Below are positions 37,092-46,599 of a DNA stretch of 64,000 bases, piece after piece. A program made the position numbers and the translations under genes. The notes below the pieces were generated by a model, which ran no database searches, was not told where the DNA came from, and saw only the letters and a list, made by a program, of their open reading frames with translations. Origin of the DNA: Flagellimonas hymeniacidonis (GTDB lineage Bacteria > Bacteroidota > Bacteroidia > Flavobacteriales > Flavobacteriaceae); contig NZ_VRUR01000002.1 in NCBI RefSeq assembly GCF_008040165.1, positions 1,488,001 to 1,552,000 on the forward strand. Direction: 5' to 3'. Within the stretch, counting starts at the first letter, position 1; each line of letters opens with the position of its first letter.

Positions 37092-37798
37092 TCTTTACAT
37101 TCCCATTTAAAATTGGCCACTTTATCATTGGAGCCAGCCGAGAGATTGTAATGCCACCATTCCGTTCTAATGGACCAAAAACCATGGGCCTCCATCGTTT
37201 CTTTTAGAAGTTTTCGATTGGACAATATTTCTTCTGGTAAATCCAAATTGTCGTGGTATGCCCTTTTTCCAAAAAAATCAAAGTCAGTTCCCATATCCAA
37301 TTCATTACCTTCTAAATCAACCAGAGTAATATCCACTGCTCCTCCTTTATTATGGATAGATCCCTTTATCGGGTTTGCAACATATTGCGGATTTGGAACA
37401 ATCTCCCACATTTTGTATTGGACAGAATTTGGTCTATAACAATCGAAGAATTTTATTTTTACTCCCTTTTTTATAAAATCCCTATTCGCTTTAATCAATG
37501 CTTTAGCTGTCTTAACTCTAGTATAGCACTCCGCACAATCGTATACTTTTGCCTTTAGAAAATTATTTTCTGTGGCATAACGCAAGTCATACGCAAAGGC
37601 TTCACTATAATCAGCCAAACGAACAAAAGTGGTATCGGCCATGCCTTCAAACGTTTTTAGCTTTTTTTCCGGAACGGGAGCCACCTCAACCAAAGGTTCA
37701 ATTTTCTCCTGGGTTTCTAGAACCTTTTGTTTTTTAACTACTTCTTGCCGACAGCCAAAGAGAACCAAGGCAATTAAAAAAAATAGATGATGTTTCAT
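37088..37798 (-). CDS. VanX-like D-Ala-D-Ala dipeptidase lipoprotein (M15D)
   Basis: 236 residues with a lipoprotein signal ending LFGC (C16). The M15 peptidase core has SIHNKGGAVDITLVD (zinc His and Asp) and TEWWHYN (catalytic Glu and zinc His). VanX-type enzymes cut D-Ala-D-Ala. In Bacteroidota they are common household lipoproteins, and there are no vanS, vanR, vanH or vanA genes around, so peptidoglycan turnover is more likely than drug resistance. It is followed after 5 nt upstream by the hydrolase gene. Confidence 0.88.
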   Translation of the reverse strand: MKHHLFFLIALVLFGCRQEVVKKQKVLETQEKIEPLVEVAPVPEKKLKTFEGMADTTFVRLADYSEAFAYDLRYATENNFLKAKVYDCAECYTRVKTAKALIKANRDFIKKGVKIKFFDCYRPNSVQYKMWEIVPNPQYVANPIKGSIHNKGGAVDITLVDLEGNELDMGTDFDFFGKRAYHDNLDLPEEILSNRKLLKETMEAHGFWSIRTEWWHYNLSAGSNDKVANFKWECKD

Positions 37799-37803
37799 TT
37801 AAT

Positions 37804-38529
37804 TCATTCCTGTTTTTGGGCTGTTAACCATTCGTACAATTCTTCCGTGGTATAGGCCCTACCCCATGAATTATGCCCTACATCTTTATATCTAGTGTAC
37901 CTCACATCATAATTCATTTCTTTGAGCTTGGCTACCATTTTATCAGATTCTTCAACAGAAATTACCTCATCTCGGTCTCCATGAAATACCCAAATGGGCA
38001 TTTTCTTATTAATCCAATGGGCATAAGGCAAAGGAGCCATTCCGCATACCACGGCCAGTGCTGCGAACTTTTTAGGGTATTGTGTGGCCAATTCCCAAGA
38101 CGCACTTCCTCCCCTACTTAAGCCGCTTAGGTAAATTCGTTTTTTATCAACGTTGCTGGTTTCTACAATAGAATCTAGCAGTTTCATAATTGCCTCTGTA
38201 TTCCACCACTTTCTCCTGTAAGGATTTTGGGGCGCTAGTACTAAAAAGGGGAACTGTTTCCCTTCGACCAAAAGTTTAGGGGGTCCGTTCTTTTTTATTT
38301 CTTCGAGCTTGGCGCCCGACTCGCCTCCGCCATGTAAGAAAAGCAATAGCCCAAATCCTTCTTCTTTATCTGATTCATAACCCTCGGGATAGTATAAATA
38401 ATACTTTAGGTTTTCAGTTGTCACGGTTTGCAGCTCATCCTCAATAAGTTGGGACTGTGCTGAACAAGATTCAAAGAGAAATAAGGTACAACAGAAAAGG
38501 GCTTTTAGCAAAAAATAGGGCTTTTTCAT
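37804..38529 (-). CDS. secreted alpha/beta hydrolase (dienelactone/phospholipase-like)
   Basis: 241 residues with a signal peptide and possible lipobox (ESC, C22). The hydrolase core has FLHGGGESG as oxyanion loop and the nucleophile elbow GLSRGG with S138. An aspartate follows in FHGDRDEVI, and a histidine in VGHNSWG. Proteins of this shape include feruloyl and acetyl esterases and prolyl-oligopeptidase-like esterases. Its substrate is not evident. It reads into the VanX-like gene with a 5-nt gap and may share its transcript. Confidence 0.8.
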   Translation of the reverse strand: MKKPYFLLKALFCCTLFLFESCSAQSQLIEDELQTVTTENLKYYLYYPEGYESDKEEGFGLLLFLHGGGESGAKLEEIKKNGPPKLLVEGKQFPFLVLAPQNPYRRKWWNTEAIMKLLDSIVETSNVDKKRIYLSGLSRGGSASWELATQYPKKFAALAVVCGMAPLPYAHWINKKMPIWVFHGDRDEVISVEESDKMVAKLKEMNYDVRYTRYKDVGHNSWGRAYTTEELYEWLTAQKQE

Positions 38530-38537
38530 GTCCTAAG

Positions 38538-39059
38538 TTACAAAAGTTTGTCTGCTATTTCTCTCCAAGAATTTGCGCGGTCAAATCCTTGGGTGTTAAC
38601 ATTGTGTGGGGATGTAAATATGATGGTCTTGCCTTTAAAACTATCCAAATTATAACTGCGGTCATCAATGAGTACGTCTCCTTTTAAAATATGCTTATCT
38701 CCGCATAGGATTCGCTTTTGCCAAGGAATAAAGGGAAAGAACTCATCCAGCCAATCAGACTTTTCCCTGAGCGAGTTTGGAAATTGAGTGGCAGCTGAGG
38801 CGATATAAACTTCATGTTTTTTGCTTAGTTCCGCCATTACTTCTTGACTGTCTGGAATGACTTTAAGGTCTTGAAAAAAACCTATTTGCCATGCATGATT
38901 TTTAATACTTTTCTGATGTGCTTCTGGTACACATTGCCATGCTTCTTTCCCAAGGCATTCTTCTATTCTAAGTGCTGCGTTGAACTCTTTGTTATACAAT
39001 TCTATATGTGCTCCATACGTATCAGCAAGCACTTCGTCCATATCTACAAATAAGGTCAT
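38538..39059 (-). CDS. 5'(3')-deoxyribonucleotidase (NT5C-like)
   Basis: 173 residues of the HAD superfamily. FVDMDEVLAD carries the nucleophile D6 and acid/base D8. EVYIASAATQFPNSLREK is motif II, and KGDVLIDDRSYNLDSF is motif IV with the metal aspartates. The family removes phosphate from deoxynucleoside monophosphates. It is 8 nt upstream of the hydrolase gene. The 111 nt between it and lacI hold no recognisable site. Confidence 0.85.
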   Translation of the reverse strand: MTLFVDMDEVLADTYGAHIELYNKEFNAALRIEECLGKEAWQCVPEAHQKSIKNHAWQIGFFQDLKVIPDSQEVMAELSKKHEVYIASAATQFPNSLREKSDWLDEFFPFIPWQKRILCGDKHILKGDVLIDDRSYNLDSFKGKTIIFTSPHNVNTQGFDRANSWREIADKLL

Positions 39060-39170
39060 TTAAAAAATTTTAAGTTCCGAAGGAATGAAAAATGAATGTA
39101 TTTACAAACTGTAAAAGGAAAAGATAATTGTAAGTTAATCTTTAATCATAACGAAATGGGGGCCTTTCTT

Positions 39171-40208
39171 TTAATAAGACGATGAATTTCCCAGAATCTT
39201 TTTTGTTGAATCTCGTTCTATTAAACTGGTTTTTACAAGTTTTGTGGTGTAGGGCATATCTCCTTCTTTCTCAATGCGATCAATAAGTATATTTGCCGCT
39301 TGTTCACCTATATACTGACCATGTTGACTTACCATGGTCAAGGCTGGTGAAACATACTTTGAGAGACGTCCATTGGTAAATCCAACAATAGATATTTCTT
39401 TAGGTACTTCAATGTCTTTCGATTTTAAGATATTAAGGGTATCTACCGCGGTAATTTCATCCAAGGCTATAATGGCATCAATTTCTTTATTATCCAATAG
39501 TAAGGATATCAATAATTGTAAATCGTCATTTTTTCTTACCTCAACAATAAGTCTTTCATCATATTCTACACCATTTTCCTTGAGTGCTTTCTTGTAACCA
39601 TCAACTCTCAATTTTCCAACACTAGAATTATATATAGCAGAAACTATTACAATTCTTTTACATCCCGTTTTTAACAAATGCTTAGTTGTCTTGTAACCTG
39701 CTTCAAAATCATCAACAACGACCTTGTCGCAATCTACCTCTTCTGAAACTCTATCAAACATCACTAAAGGAATTTGGTTCTCAATCAAATTTTGAAGGTG
39801 TTCGACATTTCCTTTGGCCTGTGTTTCTTCAGATAAAGATAGAATAAGGCCTTCTACTGTTCCTGTACTCAACAACTCTACTGTCTTTAGTTCTTTCAAG
39901 TAAGATTCATCCGAAATACAACTTATAATGCTGTAGCCTCTAGAATTTGCCGTCTTTTCAATTCCGTAAAAAACTAGTGTGAAAAAATAATTAAGAATAT
40001 TGGGCACTATTACCCCAATGGTCTTTGTGTTTTTTTTTAGCAAACTAAGGGCAACATGATTTGGTCTGTAATGGTGTTCTTTGGCATATTTCTGAATTTT
40101 TTCCTTTAGCTCCTTACTGATTTCATGACTGTCATTGACTGCTTTTGAAACCGTAGAAATGGATACTCCAAAATTGGCTGCAATATCTTTTAAAGCTATC
40201 TTTTTCAT
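39171..40208 (-). CDS. LacI/GalR family transcriptional regulator
   Basis: 345 residues. The N-terminal helix-turn-helix reads LKDIAANFGVSISTVSKAVN (6-25), with the hinge around NHVALSLLKK. A periplasmic-binding-protein-like effector domain follows (about 60-340: TIGVIVPNILNYFFTL, IVGFTNGRLSKYVSPALTMVSQ). It is the last gene of the xylose operon, 2 nt after the GH26-like gene, so it likely senses xylose or a xylo-oligosaccharide. The half-sites upstream of xylB are the natural operator candidate. The pfkA site may be bound by it or by a paralogue elsewhere. Confidence 0.92.
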   Translation of the reverse strand: MKKIALKDIAANFGVSISTVSKAVNDSHEISKELKEKIQKYAKEHHYRPNHVALSLLKKNTKTIGVIVPNILNYFFTLVFYGIEKTANSRGYSIISCISDESYLKELKTVELLSTGTVEGLILSLSEETQAKGNVEHLQNLIENQIPLVMFDRVSEEVDCDKVVVDDFEAGYKTTKHLLKTGCKRIVIVSAIYNSSVGKLRVDGYKKALKENGVEYDERLIVEVRKNDDLQLLISLLLDNKEIDAIIALDEITAVDTLNILKSKDIEVPKEISIVGFTNGRLSKYVSPALTMVSQHGQYIGEQAANILIDRIEKEGDMPYTTKLVKTSLIERDSTKKILGNSSSY

Positions 40209-40210
40209 AA

Positions 40211-41341
40211 TTATTTATTGTTATACAATTTATCGTATAACTCTTCTGAAGACAGAATAAAAGGTGCTCTTGAGGTTCGCTCTCTCCATCTTCTACTTAT
40301 AGTGTCGCTTAATTGCAGGCGAGCATCAATTTTTTTAAAAGTTGGGTTTTGGAGCCACATAGGGTGGGAATCCCAATGGCAGTTAATATAGTGCACAGCC
40401 TTTACCACGTCAAGATTAGTATTAATAGTATTGAAAAAAGGTAAAAACCACTCATCCCATGCCATTTGAGCCTGTCTAGGGTTTGACAATTGCATTTCTT
40501 TAGTGATTCCTTGGTTTTCTTTTGGGTCCCAGACTAAATCAGAAGATGTTGGTGTAGCTTCGGCTATAAATACTGGCTTCCCTTTAGATCTTGCAAATTC
40601 AATCATTTTTTGCTTTTTCCATCCATTGAAAAAAGAGAATCCCAACCAATCTACGTAATCATCGCCAGGGTACCATTTTTCCAAATGCTTTTGGTCAGGA
40701 GCCATAGTCCCCGAAGATTGCCAAACATATGCAGTATTGTTAACCCCTCTTGCTCTTAATTTGTCAACAATATGCTTGTAAGCCGCAATGGCGGACTTTC
40801 TATCATAATGGTTCCAAGGGCCGTCAAATTCGTAAGCGATACGCAAGAATACTGGTCTATTTCCTAAAGAAATTAAAAAATCTCCAAATTTATCAATATA
40901 CATATCATGGGTGCCGTCCGCTACCCTTTTTTCATGGTTCACAAATTGCAGACCAATGGCTAAAGCCATATTGGAATAATCAGGGTCATTATGCTGTAAC
41001 ATGGCATTATAGTCATTATCCCCCCAATCATGTGTTTCCCAAAGTCCATCCAATCCACGTTGTCTTCGGTAAAAAGAATATTCTCCTGGGTTTATATTTG
41101 TGTAAGTAGTCCATCCCGCAGGTTTATCAAAATGGTTCAAATATCCATCATTATATTCCTCTAACCCCCCAACGGCTTCCAGTTCTTGACCAACAAATAG
41201 TAGAACTCCTTCTTTTGGTTCAAATTTGGCCAACTTACGTTTTCCGTTTTCCGCTGGAGTCGCAGATATTTCTTGTTGTTTGATGGGTTTGCAGGTGACC
41301 AGCAGAAAAAGAACCAAAATGGATATAAGTGTATTTTTCAT
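40211..41341 (-). CDS. GH26-like glycoside hydrolase lipoprotein
   Basis: 376 residues with a lipoprotein signal (LLVTC, C17). The body looks like a (beta/alpha)8 clan-A hydrolase. RIAYEFDGPWN gives R167 and the candidate acid/base E171, and VFIAEATP gives the candidate nucleophile E261, spaced about 90 residues as in GH26. GH26 contains beta-mannanases and beta-1,3-xylanases. Its place between a sugar symporter and a LacI gene in a xylose operon makes a xylan-type substrate more likely than mannan. The family call is by motif only. Confidence 0.65.
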   Translation of the reverse strand: MKNTLISILVLFLLVTCKPIKQQEISATPAENGKRKLAKFEPKEGVLLFVGQELEAVGGLEEYNDGYLNHFDKPAGWTTYTNINPGEYSFYRRQRGLDGLWETHDWGDNDYNAMLQHNDPDYSNMALAIGLQFVNHEKRVADGTHDMYIDKFGDFLISLGNRPVFLRIAYEFDGPWNHYDRKSAIAAYKHIVDKLRARGVNNTAYVWQSSGTMAPDQKHLEKWYPGDDYVDWLGFSFFNGWKKQKMIEFARSKGKPVFIAEATPTSSDLVWDPKENQGITKEMQLSNPRQAQMAWDEWFLPFFNTINTNLDVVKAVHYINCHWDSHPMWLQNPTFKKIDARLQLSDTISRRWRERTSRAPFILSSEELYDKLYNNK

Positions 41342-41349
41342 AATTCGTT

Positions 41350-42966
41350 TTATCCAGTGAAGTATGATAAAACCAAAACGACTATCACAATCAAAAATAC
41401 TGAAAGTATAATGTCAATAGCTGATATACTTTCTTTGTTCAATTGTTTGTCTTGGGCGCTTAACGTGCCAAAAGAAAGCCCTTTAATAAGCGAGTAATCT
41501 GGTGGATTGGTAGCAAGACTAACACTGATACAGATAACAACCGAAAGGATAAACATAAAGATGGCCATATGCGCAAAATTGATTGTTGCAAAAGTTAAAA
41601 GGGCACCTGATAAATCAGTTTGGTATATTTCTGCTAAAATCCTTAGTGCAGCCATCAATAATCCTGAGAACAGGGTTACAATCGCAGCTTTTGAATTTAC
41701 CCTCTTCCATATCACTCCTAACAAGAAAACTGCTGTTATGGGCGGAGCTATATACGATTGAACACTTTGTAAATATTGGTACAATACCCCGCCCCCTATT
41801 TTTTCCATGATTGGAATCCAAATAATTCCGAGAACTACTACAATGGAAGTCGCAATTTTACCAACATTTAAAAGCTTTTTCTCCTCGGTTAACGGTTTTA
41901 ATTTTTTATAGATATCTATAGTGAAAATTGTAGAGCAAGAGTTAAAAACCGATGCTAATGAACTCATTAAGGCAGCCATTAACCCTCCAGCAACCAATCC
42001 TTTTAAGCCAACAGGTAAAAGTGTTTTTACCAATACCGGGAATACTTCATCACTTTTCTCATAGGTAAGTACTCCTTGCTTGGCGAGGGCAAAAGCTATG
42101 ATACCTGGTATTAAAAAGATGAAAATGGGCAGTAGTTTCAAATAGGCTCCAAAAATGGCACCACGCCTACCGATTTTAATATTATTCGCCGCTAAGGTTC
42201 TTTGAACTATATATTGATCAGTACACCAATACCAAACCCCCACAATTGTTCCTCCTATGAGCATTCCTGTCCATGGAAAATCTGGATCAGATATTGGGCG
42301 CCACATATTAAAATGTTCGCTACCGGCAACAAGTCGGAGTTCTTCCCAACCTCCTACTTTCTCCAACCCTAGGTAGGTTATAATCAAAGAGCCAGCAATC
42401 AGAATTATTGTTTGTAATGTTTCGGTATAAATAACTGCTTTCATTCCTCCAATAACGGTATACGCTCCTGTAAAAATCACAATACCTATTGCTCCATACC
42501 AAAAAGGAATTCCTAACAATTCCGAGACCACGATTCCACCTGCATAAATGGTTACGGAAACCTTGGTGATGACATAACCCACCAATGAGAATACTGAAAG
42601 AAACCATCTAGATCGGCTATCAAAACGTTTCTCTAAAAATTCGGGCATAGTAAAGGCCTTACTTCTGAAATAGAAAGGAAGGAACAACCAACCCAAAAGC
42701 AATACAATCCAAGCATGCAGCTCGTAATGTGCCATTGGCATGCCAGATTCCGCACCTGTACCTGCAAGCCCTACAACATGTTCAGAACCAATATTAGAAG
42801 CAAAAATGGAAGCACCGATGACAAACCAGCCAACATTTCTGCCGGCTAAAAAATAGTCTTCCGTATTCTTGTTCTTTTGAAGCACCACCCAAACAGCTAC
42901 CCCAATGAGGGCTGCAAGGTATGCTCCCAAAACCCACCAATCAGCTGTTTCTAATATTGATTCCAT
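41350..42966 (-). CDS. sodium:solute symporter (SSS/SGLT-like), probable xylose importer
   Basis: 538 residues with about 13-14 membrane helices. It has GASIFASNIGSEHVVGLAGTG near the start (sodium site helix), YLPFYFRSKAFTMPEFLEKRF-like loop features and WYWCTDQYIVQRTLAA, which are typical of SGLT-type sugar carriers. It lies 9 nt after xylA and 8 nt before the GH26-like gene. Sodium-driven xylose or xylobiose uptake is inferred from that context. Confidence 0.88.
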   Translation of the reverse strand: MESILETADWWVLGAYLAALIGVAVWVVLQKNKNTEDYFLAGRNVGWFVIGASIFASNIGSEHVVGLAGTGAESGMPMAHYELHAWIVLLLGWLFLPFYFRSKAFTMPEFLEKRFDSRSRWFLSVFSLVGYVITKVSVTIYAGGIVVSELLGIPFWYGAIGIVIFTGAYTVIGGMKAVIYTETLQTIILIAGSLIITYLGLEKVGGWEELRLVAGSEHFNMWRPISDPDFPWTGMLIGGTIVGVWYWCTDQYIVQRTLAANNIKIGRRGAIFGAYLKLLPIFIFLIPGIIAFALAKQGVLTYEKSDEVFPVLVKTLLPVGLKGLVAGGLMAALMSSLASVFNSCSTIFTIDIYKKLKPLTEEKKLLNVGKIATSIVVVLGIIWIPIMEKIGGGVLYQYLQSVQSYIAPPITAVFLLGVIWKRVNSKAAIVTLFSGLLMAALRILAEIYQTDLSGALLTFATINFAHMAIFMFILSVVICISVSLATNPPDYSLIKGLSFGTLSAQDKQLNKESISAIDIILSVFLIVIVVLVLSYFTG

Positions 42967-42975
42967 GTTTAAGGT

Positions 42976-44301
42976 TTACGAATATTGATTTAATATGTTT
43001 TCAAACAACTCTTGTTTTCCACTGATTTGTTCTGGTTCACCATTTTTACCTGCATACTCATACAAATCCGTTAGTGATAATTTTCCCTGAGCAAATTCTG
43101 AACCTTTTCCCTTTGTAAACGAGGAATATCTAGTATCTAACAAAGACTGATAGGGCGAATTTTCCAATACGGCATTCGCAATTAAAAGTGCTCTTGCAAA
43201 TGTATCTGCGCCGCCAATGTGTGCATGAAAAATGTCTTCTAAATCTGTTGAATTTCGTCTTGTCTTAGCATCAAAATTTACGCCACCTCCTTGCAGTCCT
43301 CCAGATTTCAGAAAAACAAGCATGGCTTCAGCAGTTTCCATGACATTATTCGGGAATTGATCCGTGTCCCAACCATTTTGATAATCCCCTCTATTAGCAT
43401 CAATACTTCCGAGCATACCTGCATTAGCTGCCACCTGAAGTTCATGCTGGAACGTGTGCTGTGCCAACGTTGCGTGATTTACTTCTATATTTAATTTGAA
43501 ATCATTTTCGAGTCCATACTCCCTAAGTGAATTGATTGATGTGGCCGCATCAAAATCGTATTGATGTTTTGTGGGTTCCATAGGTTTCGGCTCTACAAAA
43601 AAGACTCCTTTAAAACCTTGGCTTCTGGCATAATCTTTTGCCATGTTCAAAAAACGTCCGATATTGTCTTGCTCCAATTTCATGTCGGTGTTCAAGAGAG
43701 ACATATAGCCTTCGCGTCCTCCCCAGAACACATAATTTTCACCTCCAAGGGCAATTGTAGCATCCAAGGCAATTTTAATTTGTGCCCCTGCTCTTGCCAC
43801 CACATCAAAATTTGGATTGGAAGCCGCACCGTTCATATACCTAGGATTAGAAAAGCAATTAGCAGTTCCCCAGAGTAATTTAACTCCCGAAGCTTCCTGT
43901 TTTTGTTTGAGGTATTCCACAGTTTTTTGAACTCTCTTTTCAGATTCAGCAAGTGTAGCTCCTTCATCTACAAGGTCATGATCATGGAAACAATAATAAT
44001 CAAAACCCATTTTTGTGATGAACTCAAAAGCGGCATCTGCCTTATCTTCTGCAGCTTTTATAGGATCAGAAGCTGTTGACCAAGGAAAAACCTTAGTTCC
44101 AGGGCCAAAAGGATCTCCGCCAGTACCGCATAAGGTGTGCCAATACGCTACCGCAAATTTGAAATGCTCACGCATGGTTTTACCAGCTACAACTTGGTCT
44201 GGATTATAAAACTTAAATGCCATAGGATTATCAGAGTTCTTGCCCTCATATTTTATTTCTCCTATCCCTTTGAAAAATTCTTTATCTCCTAAAAGTGCCA
44301 T
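42976..44301 (-). CDS. xylA: xylose isomerase
   Basis: 441 residues, the group II length. The catalytic [16 protein letters not shown] block, [34 protein letters not shown] and [18 protein letters not shown] supply the two metal sites. [17 protein letters not shown] follows. It converts D-xylose to D-xylulose in the cytoplasm. It follows xylB by 8 nt and precedes the symporter gene. Confidence 0.97.
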   Translation of the reverse strand: MALLGDKEFFKGIGEIKYEGKNSDNPMAFKFYNPDQVVAGKTMREHFKFAVAYWHTLCGTGGDPFGPGTKVFPWSTASDPIKAAEDKADAAFEFITKMGFDYYCFHDHDLVDEGATLAESEKRVQKTVEYLKQKQEASGVKLLWGTANCFSNPRYMNGAASNPNFDVVARAGAQIKIALDATIALGGENYVFWGGREGYMSLLNTDMKLEQDNIGRFLNMAKDYARSQGFKGVFFVEPKPMEPTKHQYDFDAATSINSLREYGLENDFKLNIEVNHATLAQHTFQHELQVAANAGMLGSIDANRGDYQNGWDTDQFPNNVMETAEAMLVFLKSGGLQGGGVNFDAKTRRNSTDLEDIFHAHIGGADTFARALLIANAVLENSPYQSLLDTRYSSFTKGKGSEFAQGKLSLTDLYEYAGKNGEPEQISGKQELFENILNQYS

Positions 44302-44309
44302 TCTAAATA

Positions 44310-45791
44310 CTATTTGTTTATTATTAATCCGAGTTCTTTTTTCCAGTCATTATATGCCTTCTGGTATTGTTCTCTATCCTTAAAAGGCATATAGGTCATT
44401 ACATGGTCGTTTTTCATGAAAGATGAAAAAGTATCATATCCATTTGATGCTATTGTGCATGCTCTAGCCGCTCCAACCGCGCCAGTGGTATTATATATTT
44501 CAATCTCTTGTTGAATTAGGGTAGCAATGGTATTCGCAAATATTTCAGAACGGAACAGATTATCATTTCCAGCCCTGATTACTTTAGCTTCAATACCGTC
44601 AGATTTCATAAGCTCAATACCATAGATAAATGAGAAGGCTATGCCCTCCAATGCCGCCCTACATATATGTGCTTTTGAATGTCTGTTTAGATTAAGGTTA
44701 ACGATTCTGGTTCCAATGTCTTGGTTTAAGAGCATTCGTTCGGCTCCGTTACCAAATGGAATAAGACAAACACCATCAGATCCAATTTCAATTTCAGAAG
44801 CCAACATATTCATTTCTTCATAAGAAGTCACTGCCAAGTTATTTAATAACCATCTATACTGAATTCCTGCGCCGTTGATACAAAGTAGTTTACCAATATT
44901 CTTTGCAATGTTTTTTTGATAATTGACATGCGCAAAATTGTTCACACGAGAACTCTCTTTGACTGAAAGGTTATTGGTTATGGCATATACTACTCCTGAC
45001 GTGCCACCTGTTGCTGCCACTTCACCCGGATGGAACACATTTAATGAAAGTGCATTGTTGGGTTGATCCCCTGCTCTATACAAAATCGGAGTCCCTTCTA
45101 ACAATCCACTTTCTTCCGCCCCTTTTGCAGAAACTTTTCCTTGATTGCCAAAAGTGTCAACAACCTCTGGAACTAAATTCTGTGGTATTTGAAAGTGATT
45201 TAATATATCTTCTGAAATAGCATCTTTTTTAAAATCCCAAAAAATACCTTCTGATAAGCCTGAGATAGTCGTGTTTATGGCATTAGAAAAGCGATAAGCA
45301 AGGTAATCGCCGGGTAACATGAATTTGGATACTTGTTTAAAAATTTCCGGTTCATGTTCTTTTACCCAACCCAATTTTGATGCAGTAAAATTGGATGGGG
45401 AATTCAACAGATTTTCATCACATGCAAGCTCTCCTATTTCTTGATAGGCCTTATTACCAATTTCCACTGCCCGACTATCACACCAAATTATGGATTTACG
45501 CAAAGGCTCCCCCTTTTCATCAACAATGACCAAACCATGCATTTGATAAGCAATGCCTATTCCAACAATATCTTTTTCTGCAACATTATGGGTCTTTTTA
45601 ATTTTTTTGATTCCCTTACAAACAAAGTCCCACCAATCTTCTGGTTTTTGTTCGGCCCATCCTTTTTGAAGAGCATACATGGACATTTCTTCTTCAGGCT
45701 CTTGAACAACTCCTATGTTCTTTCCGCTACTGCGTTCCACCAAAGCTATCTTAACTGATGAGCTGCCTAAATCTATTCCTAAATAATACAT
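44310..45791 (-). CDS. xylB: xylulokinase
   Basis: 493 residues of the FGGY kinase family. The N-terminal phosphate loop is [13 protein letters not shown], and [10 protein letters not shown] with [10 protein letters not shown] follow. [12 protein letters not shown] marks the substrate pocket with the catalytic aspartate, and [11 protein letters not shown] is the second phosphate loop. It makes D-xylulose-5-phosphate for the pentose-phosphate pathway. It is the first gene of the operon, which runs xylB-xylA-symporter-GH26-lacI with gaps of 2-9 nt. Confidence 0.96.
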   Translation of the reverse strand: MYYLGIDLGSSSVKIALVERSSGKNIGVVQEPEEEMSMYALQKGWAEQKPEDWWDFVCKGIKKIKKTHNVAEKDIVGIGIAYQMHGLVIVDEKGEPLRKSIIWCDSRAVEIGNKAYQEIGELACDENLLNSPSNFTASKLGWVKEHEPEIFKQVSKFMLPGDYLAYRFSNAINTTISGLSEGIFWDFKKDAISEDILNHFQIPQNLVPEVVDTFGNQGKVSAKGAEESGLLEGTPILYRAGDQPNNALSLNVFHPGEVAATGGTSGVVYAITNNLSVKESSRVNNFAHVNYQKNIAKNIGKLLCINGAGIQYRWLLNNLAVTSYEEMNMLASEIEIGSDGVCLIPFGNGAERMLLNQDIGTRIVNLNLNRHSKAHICRAALEGIAFSFIYGIELMKSDGIEAKVIRAGNDNLFRSEIFANTIATLIQQEIEIYNTTGAVGAARACTIASNGYDTFSSFMKNDHVMTYMPFKDREQYQKAYNDWKKELGLIINK

Positions 45792-45816
45792 AGATTCCTA
45801 AATTGTTGGACTTACT

Positions 45817-45824
45817 CAAATTTA
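45817..45824 (-). promoter_or_regulatory. xylB: candidate -7 box for the xylB operon
   Basis: TAAATTTG on the minus strand fits TAnnTTTG and lies 25 nt before the xylB ATG. No TTTG is present 19 nt upstream. The operator-like half-sites lie about 150 bp further upstream, which is far for simple repression, so another promoter nearer to them is possible. Confidence 0.35.
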
Positions 45825-45955
45825 AAGAATGCTTGTTCTAAAAAGGGAGTTGAGGTTGTAATTTAATCAGGAAGGAGGCTAAGCAGTAATTCGCTAAGTA
45901 TATTCAAAATATCATAACTATTTTATAATCATACAGTTATAAACAATTTTAGAAT

Positions 45956-45982
45956 ACGAAAACTTTTCGAAAAGGTTTTCGT
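45956..45982 (-). promoter_or_regulatory. LacI-type operator cluster upstream of xylB
   Basis: Three nearby CGAAAA/TTTTCG half-sites form overlapping palindromes: CGAAAACTTTTCG (45957-45969) and CGAAAAGGTTTTCG (45968-45981), with a perfect 12-bp core CTTTTCGAAAAG (45963-45974). This is the form expected for a LacI/GalR-family dimer or pair of dimers. The operon it precedes ends in a lacI gene, which suggests autoregulation. Confidence 0.6.
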
Positions 45983-46055
45983 GATTTTTGGTGTAAATAC
46001 AATTTTCAGCCTTTATTGTTTCAATTAGGATGGGTTGGGAATCATTTTAAATAAT

Positions 46056-46121
46056 AAAAGACATTCTTATCCTTATTCTGACAATTATCATATTTTGCGC
46101 ATAACCCCTGAATTACTTTTG
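46056..46121 (+). promoter_or_regulatory. shared regulatory element and promoter, copy A
   Basis: The element starts with AAAAGACATTCTTATCCTT (46056-46074). A Crp/Fnr-type dyad TGACAATTATCA follows (46079-46090), then a -7 box TACTTTTG (46114-46121). The dyad and the box are 23 nt apart, exactly as in copy B near 50.1 kb, and the first 46 nt match copy B at 39 positions. The dyad centre lies about 40 nt upstream of the predicted transcription start, the place of a class II activator. No TTTG -33 box is needed or seen. Confidence 0.65.
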
Positions 46122-46125
46122 GATT

Positions 46126-46503
46126 GTGAAAAAAATCGCAATCATATTATTCTCGATTTCAATTTTGGGAAAACCCCTATACCCTATTGCAGAGTATATC
46201 ACAAACTATGACTATATCGTGAACAACCTATGCGAGAATAAAAACAAACCAGCATTAAATTGCGATGGAAAATGCTACCTCTCCAAACTATTGGCACAAG
46301 AGTCCAAGCAAAGTGAAGAAAATCCGTTCGGAGAAAAACAATCCCAAACCGAAGTACAACATATTTTCTTCTACAAATTAACTTCTCAAATTGATTTTGG
46401 GGAGGATTTATCACAAGCATCAAAAGACAATTTCGAAATTGTTTCCTTATTGATTTCAACTCCATTTATTTCAGAGATTTCTGAACCGCCAGAAGCATCC
46501 TAA
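46126..46503 (+). CDS. small exported Cys-motif protein, first of the copper set
   Basis: 125 residues. A signal-peptide-like start (MKKIAIILFSISIL) leads into LCENKNKPALNCDGKCYLSKLL, with C36, C46 and C50 (C-x9-C-x3-C). Small Bacteroidota proteins with this CxGKC motif often sit before TonB receptors for metals, but have no assigned role; metal binding is inferred. The start is GTG and lies only 4 nt after the -7 box, so the message may be leaderless. It is 96 nt upstream of the copper receptor gene and shares its likely promoter. Confidence 0.7.
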   Translation: MKKIAIILFSISILGKPLYPIAEYITNYDYIVNNLCENKNKPALNCDGKCYLSKLLAQESKQSEENPFGEKQSQTEVQHIFFYKLTSQIDFGEDLSQASKDNFEIVSLLISTPFISEISEPPEAS

Positions 46504-46599
46504 TTCAGCTTTTTGTACTTGCTTTTTTATTCGGATGGTTTTCTCATCCAAAGAAAGCATGTACCCTTCATCTTTTGAATTAGTCTAAAATACAATCTT

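Larger units (their letters stand above)
45792..46125. other. 334-nt divergent control region between xylB and the copper set
   Basis: No gene of credible size is seen. From left to right it holds a TAAATTTG box for xylB (minus strand), an AT-rich stretch, the LacI-type half-sites, then the plus-strand promoter element shared with the cytochrome c-nosZ set. It therefore separates two unrelated regulons. Confidence 0.7.

Noticed and set aside
37088-37798. Vancomycin-resistance locus around the VanX-like gene
   Set aside because: No vanH, vanA or two-component genes are present, and single VanX-like lipoproteins are common in Bacteroidota.
46535-46556. Small hairpin GGATG/CATCC between the Cys-motif protein and the copper receptor
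   Set aside because: Only five base pairs and no T-run of note; too weak to call a terminator or attenuator.
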